Source: Tilletia caries (lineage: Eukaryota; Basidiomycota; Exobasidiomycetes; Tilletiales; Tilletiaceae). Taken from it: a DNA stretch of 64,000 bases. The stretch spans positions 992,001-1,056,000 of the forward strand of contig JALUTQ010000005.1 of NCBI GenBank assembly GCA_032718865.1. Reading direction: 5' to 3'. Shown piece by piece: positions 53,761 through 61,151 of the stretch. The position numbers and the translations under genes were made by a program. How positions within the stretch are numbered: the stretch's first letter is position 1; every line of letters starts with the position of its first letter. The notes under the pieces are model-generated. The model had not been told where the DNA came from, ran no database searches, and saw only the letters and a program-made list of their open reading frames with translations.

Positions 53761-54867
53761 TAAGTGCCCGCAGAGCGTCCATCGTCGCTTGGTTCTTCGG
53801 CGCGATGGTTGAGCCCTCCGCGAGCAGCTTCGCCGCCTTGCTGAGAAAGCCCTTCTTGACCTGGGAGTGCACTCGCTCCGCCACGTGAGCCAGCGGGCGG
53901 GGAGCTCGGGTCACAAGAGCGGGATCCTTGGGCCAGGGTGTGTCGGGGGGAAAACTCTGATGCGCGCTGTGAGGGTGCTCACAGGCGCACGTTTATCGTG
54001 CTATGGCGAGAAGAGGCGCTTTGGCGCCGAAAGAATGTTGAAGAGCGCCTCTTCGCTGGTCGGGTCGGCCAGGTACGCTTCGGCCAACCGTCGGGTGAGC
54101 GCAATCCACTCCTTCACGGCGCTGATGGGGATGCAGGTGTCGATCCCGGGCAATTGGACGAGCTTGACGAACCTGGCCTTCAGAGCGGCGGGAGCATCGT
54201 CTTCCGCGTCTTCTGCGTCGTGGTACTCACTGTCCGAGTCGTCATCCTGTGGCTGATCCTGGTGGCTCGGGGGCCGCCCCGGGGCTGCTTGAACAGAATT
54301 TTCTTGTGTCGGCTGTACCTGCGAGGTCCAGGTGCCGATCGATGAGGTTTGAGACCTCAGATGGCGGCCGTTGCCTTCGGTCCGCCGCTGGTTTGCTGCG
54401 CAGTGATGCGACTGCTGTCGAGTCAGGACGTACTTGTCGCACTGCGCGCAGACCTTGTAGCCTAGTGCAAGGGCTTGGGAGATGGGGAGTGGGTCCCTCC
54501 TGGAGTGGACGCGATTGATGTGCGTGCCAAGGTGTAGCGGGGCAGGCTTGCCCGCGCAGCGCGCGGCCGGACACCGGACGCGCGTGCTGCTGCTACCACC
54601 TTCTCTCGTCTCAGGGATCCTCGTTCTTGCCATCCAAAGTCTCTGACAGGGCTCGACGTGGAAGCGCTTCTGGGAAAGTTCGAAGGGGAAGTTGTACTGC
54701 CGCACGTTAGACGTGAGGAACGGCTGTGCTGCCCGCACCACGTCGAGGCACACTGCACACAGTGGACTCTCGCAAGCTTGCGACGAGGTGTCGCTCGTAC
54801 TGTATATTATCATCGTCCTTCCGGTACCGCGGTACCGTCCACGCAATAAATCGCTCTTTCTCAGCAC
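53594..54867 (-). pseudogene. N-terminal zinc-finger part of the non-LTR element
   Basis: The frame 54867-54001 (ATG best at 54809) carries two Cys/His clusters: CPAARCAGKPAPLHLGTH and a following RVH, and CAQCDKYVLTRQQSHHC, then an acidic linker (DDDSDSEYHDAEDAEDD) and a helical end. It stops at a TAG (54003-54001). The continuation VTRAPRPLAHVAERVHSQVK is found in another frame (53914 onward) after a shift in a C6 run near 53955, and a third shift lies in the C7 run at about 53751-53757. These fingers normally bind the target DNA. Confidence 0.75.
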
Positions 54868-55487
54868 CTATGTACAGGCTACAACTTTCGGCCGGAAGTT
54901 ATCCAGCAGCAGAAAGCTCGGATCTTGATCTGGTTTGTCCCACTCTGATCCCTGGCTAAGGGACATGGCGAGAGCGTGCGGCTGCGACCCTTACGGCCTT
55001 GATATTTGCAGCAAGTCTTTCCATTCTGAGTCGAGCAACGACTGGCCCCAGTCATTCCTTCCCCATTCTCCAGTGAGGATCGTTCATGTGCTCATCTTGT
55101 TGCCGCCAGAAGGATTCTTGTCAGAGTCTTCGATTCTTGGCTCATAGTATGTACCCGGCTGCGAGGGCGATTTTTTTCGTGCATTGGCTCTATTGCAACC
55201 GCTCCATCTTGTTGGAAAGGGAAGAATGTTGGAAAGGAACGAGGGGAGCTGAACATCGGACATTGCTGATTTAGGCCAGAGGGAAGGACCGAATGGCGTT
55301 ATTGGGCGAAGCTCAGCCGCGTCCGTGGAGGGGTGACAACATCGTGTTTGGGAGTCTTGGCTGTTTCCATGTCTCGACTCGCGATCCGCCACCGCCTTGT
55401 TGTTGAAGTTCCAAGCGGACCTCGGTCTTAAAGCTGTTCGACGACCATTCCCGCGCTTCCGGACCTCCAATACCTCTCTCGATTCCA
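54868..55487. other. intergenic stretch between retrotransposon and ATP synthase subunit e gene
   Basis: About 620 bp; presumed 5' untranslated part of the element on the left and the 3' UTR of the minus-strand gene on the right. No gene seen. Confidence 0.5.
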
Positions 55488-56073
55488 TCACTTTTCGAAT
55501 TGTAGGAGCCACTTCTCCAGGTCGAACTTGGGGTCGTTAGGATCGGAGATGACTGCAAGAGCGACATAAATAATCGATCAGCACACCGCCCGCGGAACGA
55601 GATCAGCTTCTCGCGCTGCGAGACTGGCAAGGAGAATAGCGTAAAGGGTTTCCGCACTCACCTCCGTTCCCACCCGCCGATTGTGCAAGCAGTCTGTTTT
55701 TGTACGCCTCCTTGGCCTTTGCGATCAGATCCTCTTTACGCTTGTACTCTGCCTTCTCTGCTGCGGAGTCTGCTCGGCTCTGGAGAGTTCGGCGGTGGGT
55801 GATGCCGTATGCGATTCCGGAGACGAGGGCGGTGTACCGCACAACCTGCTCGCGGAGGCAGCGTTGGTTTGGGGCCAGGTCAATTCGGTGGGGCGCAGAT
55901 ATCATCCAGATGAGATCGTAATTGGTCGAATAGGCGGCGCAGAGGTAGGCGGAACGGGTAAGGGAAGTGGGTGGACAGTTGGTTGTGAGCATTCGAGCGG
56001 ACACGCATACAGGCGGACACCATGCACCATGGCCTTTGAAAAGACTCACATTTACGACCGGTGACGAGGCCAT
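55488..56073 (-). CDS. ATP21: mitochondrial F1Fo-ATP synthase subunit e
   Basis: Minus-strand exons 56073-56050 (24 nt), 55845-55662 and 55552-55488 join to 90 residues, the usual size. MASSPVVNVVRYTALVSGIAYG opens the protein (first 20: MASSPVVNVVRYTALVSGIA); the GIAYG stretch in the single membrane helix is the GxxxG motif used for ATP synthase dimerisation with subunit g. A charged helix follows (AEYKRKEDLIAKAKEAYKNR), then DPNDPKFDLEKWL near the end. Subunit e sits in the inner mitochondrial membrane and shapes cristae through dimer rows. The 24-nt first coding exon explains why no continuous frame shows the start. Neighbours on the right are also mitochondrial or redox genes, but each has its own promoter. 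Confidence 0.88.
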
Positions 56074-56624
56074 GATGCGTCAGGTGTGGGAGAGAGTCCG
56101 AAGAAAGGGAGGGAGCGGAGACCGAGTCGAGGGCGAAGAGAAGCTGGGGAGATGCGAGACCGTGGCGAAGGACAGGAGAAGTCAGCAAGTGATGCTCTGC
56201 AGATGGGGGGTGACCCTCACGCCAGACCGTCGAGCAACATGCTGATGCATGCCGCGCACGGAGCCTGCGGACCCGTCACCCGGCACAGCAAGATCAGCGA
56301 GACTCACTCTGCGAGCACGACGAAAGACTTGGAGTTGTTCGGCAAGACCTCGAGCTGGAAGTTGACTGGAGCGTCCCGTGGATGGTGTCGAGGCGTGCGT
56401 TCTTCGGACAGAGCCGCTAGAAGCTCCGCAGACTCCAGTATGACCGTGTAGCCCAGCAAAGACCACAGCTTCCTCACTCACAATCGATTCAATTGAGACC
56501 CATCAGCAGGGTTCAGTCTCAACAGACTTGCATTATTCATCCCACACGCTCGCCCCAGCTGGGAGGTGCACAGGAAGGTCGACTTCCACACAGCATTCAT
56601 ACGGACACCCTTCTTGCGATCATA
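56074..56624. other. divergent promoter region of ATP synthase e and NDUFS3 genes
   Basis: 550 bp between two divergent mitochondrial energy genes. No further gene or clear TATA box seen; a shared bidirectional promoter is possible. Confidence 0.5.
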
Positions 56625-57994
56625 ATGGCAGGCGCATCATTGCTGCGGCTACGAACCGCTGGGTGCAGCATCGCCCGAAGTGCCGCAACTACCTCGACAG
56701 CGGCTCGGTCCGCACCCGCCTGGATTGCGGCGGCGCCTTCGAATGCACGACGGGCCATTGCGTCCTCAGCGGTCATGCGGCTCCCTGGTCCCTCGCAGGG
56801 TGATCGAGGTGAGTAGCCAGTCTCGCAGCGGAGAAGAGGAGAGCATTCTCAGCTGATTCTGTATTCCTCTTGCCTTCAGTGAACGAGCAGTCGCCTTTCT
56901 CCGAGCCCGCAAGCATTAACGACGCCGATGCGACGGCGAGCATTCAGGGCCCCTTGCACGACTACGGCTCGTACATCACAAGCTGTGAGTACATCTTCAA
57001 TCTCTATGCGCATGCAGTAGCTCTTTGCTCACGCTTGCCCCAAACTGATAATGTGCAAACAGGCCTGCCCAAGTACATCCAGCAATTCTCCGTCTACAAG
57101 GACGAGCTCACACTCTACGTTCACCCGAGCGCCGTCATTCCGACTCTGACTTTCCTGCGGGATCACAGCCAGTGCCAATTCAAGGCACTGATGGACGTCA
57201 GCGGAGTCGACTTCCCCACGCGCAGCCAACGGTTCGAGGTTGTGTACCACCTGCTCAGTGTCAAGTACAATGCGCGACTCCGGGTCAAGACATATGCGGA
57301 TGAGATGACACCCGTGCCCAGTGCTACTGGTTTGTTCAACAGCGCCAACTGGTGAGTGCTGTCCAGCTGTACCATGGCGTGCATTCTTGCTCGCACGATC
57401 GAGCAATGTAGGCTGACTACATGCTGATTCTGGTACCAGGTATGAACGCGAGGTCTGGGACATGTATGGTGTCTTCTTCCTCGACCACCCCGATCTGCGT
57501 CGCATTCTTACAGACTACGGTGAGTCCTGTCTCCAGGATACGACAGCGCGCTATTGCATTCACACGCTAAGCATGTCATTCCAATTGTCCTTTTCTGAAA
57601 TTCAACAGGCTTCGAGGGTGAGTACCTGGCAAGCTATGGTTCAAATGACTTCACATGGGGTTCTGACTGACGTCTCCTCACGTCTTTCTCTCTCCAGGTC
57701 ACCCACTGAGAAAGGATTTCCCCCTGACCGGCTACACCGAAGTCCGGTACGACGAGGAGAAGAAGCGAGTAGTCACCGAGCCACTGCAGCTCAGTCAGGC
57801 ATTCCGATCCTTTGACAATGCGTGCGTTTACTTTTCTATTCCCCACTGTCAGCTTTGGAGTGTCCCTTTGCTGATCGTCTTATCATCCCATTTGCAGATC
57901 ACCCTGGGAGCAGGTCGGAGTTGGCAAGGATGCGACTCCCAAGGAGTTCCGGGTCGTGCCACCGCCGAAGAAGGAGGAGGAGAAGAAAAAGTGA
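56625..57994 (+). CDS. NADH dehydrogenase (complex I) 30-kDa iron-sulfur-module subunit, NDUFS3/NuoC
   Basis: Seven exons: 56625-56808, 56880-56984, 57063-57351, 57440-57519, 57609-57617, 57698-57821 and 57898-57994, total 295 residues. Residues 1 to about 50 are an Arg/Ala/Ser-rich mitochondrial presequence. The core shows [54 protein letters not shown] and the family signature [20 protein letters not shown] followed by [20 protein letters not shown]. That signature is assembled from four exons, including a 9-nt microexon (57609-57617) that adds GFEG codons. The C-terminus is Lys/Glu/Pro-rich. The subunit is part of the peripheral arm of respiratory complex I. Having complex I separates this organism from yeasts that lost it. 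Confidence 0.93.
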
Positions 57995-58672
57995 GAGAGG
58001 GTCCAATGATTCCAACCCATCTTACTGTTTCCTCTGTCTATCAGGAACTCGGCGAGCCTTTCATCGAGGCTGTCAGTTGTCACCCATGGGCCATGACCCA
58101 CTCGCCTGATCACCACCGCGGTGGCAGCTTCAGAATGATCATTAACGAGCTGGAAGTGCGGGAGATGCCGGCTCTTGCTCACTCCACTCTCCGGTGTCTT
58201 CCTGAGCGAACTCGCAATTGGGGACGCGAAAGTGAGACGCGTCCGTCGAACGACGCCGTGGTGCATGCTGCAGCTGGCTGCTGGACCCATGCTTCTTCAC
58301 GCGCGTTGCGAGAGAGTCTTTGAACCGAGGTAGCCCTTGGAAAGTTTATGCACAGCAGCTGGCTTGAGCGAGAGATCTCCCATCCCAACAAGTTGTTCGT
58401 CTTGACCCACCTCTCCCAAGTTCCGACCTCGCCCCGAAAGAACGAAGACGGAAGGAAAGGAAAGGAAGTGAATGCGCACACACCTTCCGCATCTCCTCGT
58501 CTCATCTTCTCGCCGCTGCCACCACCATCATCATCGCGCCTTGTTTCCTCAGTCTCGTGCCCTCTCTGCTTCCTACGCCCCCCATCAGCATCGGCAACTC
58601 CCTTCTCACGACTTCGACCGTCTACCTTCCTGTCCTTCGCAACACATCCCGTTCCGCCCATACTCTACAGCC
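57995..58672. other. intergenic stretch upstream of the GPD gene
   Basis: About 680 bp; no gene seen. The right third is C/T- and CACC-rich, the probable GPD leader. Confidence 0.5.
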
Positions 58673-60366
58673 ATGGCAGGTCAGAAGAAACACAAGGTCG
58701 CCATTATCGGCTCTGGAAACTGGTACGCTTCATGCTCTCCCTCGTTTTCCCAGCCGAGCTGGTTCTGATTGTGACGTGGCTGAACATCGCGCATTTGTTC
58801 ATGACAGGGGAAGCGCAATCGCTCGCATTGCCGGTCTCAACGTGCGTCGGCATTCTGCCGAGTTTGAGGAGGAGGTCCGCATGTACGTCTACCAAGAGAA
58901 GGTGAGTATCGCCCGTGCGCGCCCGACGTCGACAGCTACATATCATACTTCGACCCGTCTGATCTCTTGATCCTCTTTGCTCCTGCCTCTCGTACCCTAG
59001 CTCGAGGACGGCCGGTACATCACCGACGTGATCAACGAGACACATGAGAACGCCAAGTACCTGCCAGGCGTTAAGCTTCCCGATAATGTCGTTGCCATCC
59101 CGAGCGCAACGGAGGCTGCAGCTGGCGCAGACCTTCTCGTCTTCGTCATCCCACATCAGGTGAGCATCTGAGCGCATTGGCACCTCGGTGCAGCAGTGAG
59201 ATGATCTAACACACGCGCCTTCCTTCTCTCCCCTGCGCGTGTAGTTCATTCCTTCCGTGTGTCGCGAACTGAAAGGCAAGATCAGGGAAGGCACACACGC
59301 CATCAGTATGATCAAGGGTGTCGAGGTGAAGGATGGGGACATTCGCATCTTTGCGGATGTCATTGAGGACATTCTTGGGTGCAGATGCTCGGCCCTCAGC
59401 GGAGCCAACATTGCTAATGAAGGTGAGCGCTCTTTGGCCTCCAAGCTCCTGAACGACCCGCGTCGTTCGCGCATGACTCAACCTTCTATTCTTGTCGTCC
59501 TTCTGTATGGATGCGCAGTCGCCCGCGATCTGTTCTCGGAGACAACAATCGGATACCGAGAAGGCGACCTCGCTGCGGCCGAGACGTTCCAAAAAGTGTT
59601 CGACACTCCTAACTTCAAAGTCGGGCTCATCGAGGATGTTGCTGGTGTCAGTCTAGCGGGTGCGCTCAAGAACGTGGTAGCCATTGCAGCTGGGTTCACA
59701 GATGGTCTCGGGTGGGGAGACAATGCGAAGGGTGAGTACCCATTGACCGGTCATTCGCTGGGCTACCCTGAAGACCTCAGCGCGGGGAAAAGCTCACACT
59801 TTTGCGCCTTGGGACCCCTCTTCGAATCGATTCGCGGGAACACAGCGGCGATCATGCGAATCGGTCTGCTTGAGATGAAGCACTTCTCCGAGGAATTCTT
59901 CGAAGGCGTCAAGCCAGAAACATTTACAGAGACAAGTGCGGGAATTGCCGATCTCATCACAACGTGTGAGTGCTGTCCGGCTAGCTGAAGGTAAACGGGT
60001 GACGTTTTTCTCACGCGTCATCGCATTATGGCCTCCTCTTCTTCCTACAGGCTTTGGTGGGCGGAATCGGAAATGCGCAGAAGCATTTGTCAAGACGGGA
60101 AAGGTGAGAGCGTGACCTCCTTCAAATTTTTGTCCGCCCGACGCGTCCCACTGACACCAACATCCACCTCTTATCCCCCACAGACCTTCGAACAACTGGA
60201 AAAAGAGCTTCTCAACGGGCAAAAGCTGCAAGGCATCGCCACGGCCAAGGAGGTCCACGAGTTCCTCAAGGCACGCGGCAAAGTGGACGACTACCCGCTC
60301 TTCAAGGCGATCTACAAGATTGGCTTCGAAGGGCTGCCGACACATGCGCTCGCGTCCAAGTTGTAA
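58673..60366 (+). CDS. GPD1: NAD+-dependent glycerol-3-phosphate dehydrogenase
   Basis: Eight exons: 58673-58722, 58808-58901, 59001-59159, 59245-59422, 59519-59731, 59846-59965, 60051-60103 and 60184-60366, total 349 residues, the family's usual length. The Rossmann motif [14 protein letters not shown] is split by the first intron; [28 protein letters not shown] and ISMIKGVE follow. The catalytic lysine region is [16 protein letters not shown], then [18 protein letters not shown] across intron 5, and [18 protein letters not shown]. It reduces dihydroxyacetone phosphate to glycerol-3-phosphate, feeding glycerolipids and osmotic glycerol, and shuttles cytosolic NADH. No peroxisomal targeting signal is visible; the end is HALASKL, whose last three residues SKL form a perfect PTS1 peroxisome signal, so dual cytosolic/peroxisomal location is plausible. 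Confidence 0.94.
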
Positions 60367-60620
60367 AGGAAAGGGGGATCAACCAGATGTACACATGATA
60401 GAAGAGGATAGGCGCTGTCGACCCTTCTCCTACCCAAGTGGATTCCCGGACACCAAGGATCCAACGCGGCTTGCAAGTCTCGGCCTTTCGCTCGCGTCTT
60501 CGCGCGTGAACTTCGCTTTCCGACACAGGTCATGCTTTCACATTTCGCCGTTCTCCACTGTTCGTACTGCCACTTTCGTCAGCCCCTGCTCGTGGTCGAT
60601 CCGACACAAATGATACAGCG

Positions 60621-60659
60621 CGCCCGCGCCCTTGCCCGCGCCCTTGCCCGCGCCCTTGC
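60621..60659. repeat. 12-bp tandem repeat, unit GCCCGCGCCCTT
   Basis: Three successive copies of the C-rich 12-mer in the 3' region of the GPD gene. Confidence 0.85.
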
Positions 60660-61086
60660 CTGGTTTTGCATCTGCTCCATTCCATAGGTCTGAGGATGTG
60701 GCCTTCGGAAGCTGCAGTCATCTGTAACACGCTTGCGATACGAAGAGGAAAGATGGGTGATATGACTTGGTTCAGATCGTTACAAAGATGAAGTGCAGAT
60801 CGAGACCCCTTGAAACCGAGGAGAAGGGAACGGTGATCAGGGTTTGCTGGGTCGAGAACTGGGGACATGGGAGAGGAAGAGAGAGAGAGAGGAGGGGGTT
60901 GGATATGAACATGGGAGGAGACGAATGTCGAGTGGATGGCAAGAAAGCAGTGGAATTCGGCCTCTAGCCCGGTCCATCGCAGATTTTGAAAGTTGCGAGG
61001 TAGAACGTCCGTATGTGTGGCGAGTGTACGAGGGGAAGCTGGCCAGACGGGATAATTGCATCGCGACTTGACTTGTCCAAAAGCGC

Positions 61087-61103
61087 GGGGGGGGGGGGGG
61101 GGG
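61087..61103. repeat. poly-G homopolymer (17 G)
   Basis: An uninterrupted run of 17 G, 49 bp beyond the stop of the minus-strand kinase gene. It can form a G-quadruplex, and its exact length is the kind of feature sequencing often gets wrong. Confidence 0.9.
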
Positions 61104-61151
61104 TTCTGCTAATGATGCGTATAGGAAATCCGGTTGTGCATCGCGGACACT

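Larger units (their letters stand above)
51557..54867 (-). mobile_element. decayed non-LTR retrotransposon of the restriction-like-endonuclease (R2/CRE/NeSL-type) group
   Basis: Read on the minus strand the element has, in order, an N-terminal region with Cys/His fingers (54867-54001), a linker (53914-53750), a reverse transcriptase (about 53750-52400), a C-terminal Cys/His knuckle (CAKCTQPTQHGHDDVCRH near 52110) and a PD-(D/E)XK-like endonuclease segment (RRTDLRVSG...VVDYDLTF, about 51960-51880) up to a stop at 51557. This single-ORF order with an endonuclease after the RT is typical of the R2/CRE/NeSL lineages rather than of APE-type LINEs. At least three frame breaks and one in-frame TAG interrupt it. 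There are no LTRs, and I see no clear poly-A tail or target duplication. Confidence 0.85.
60367..61151. other. convergent intergenic stretch with repeats
   Basis: Lies between the 3' ends of the GPD gene (+) and the kinase gene (-). Holds a 12-bp tandem repeat and a 17-base G run; no gene seen. Confidence 0.55.
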
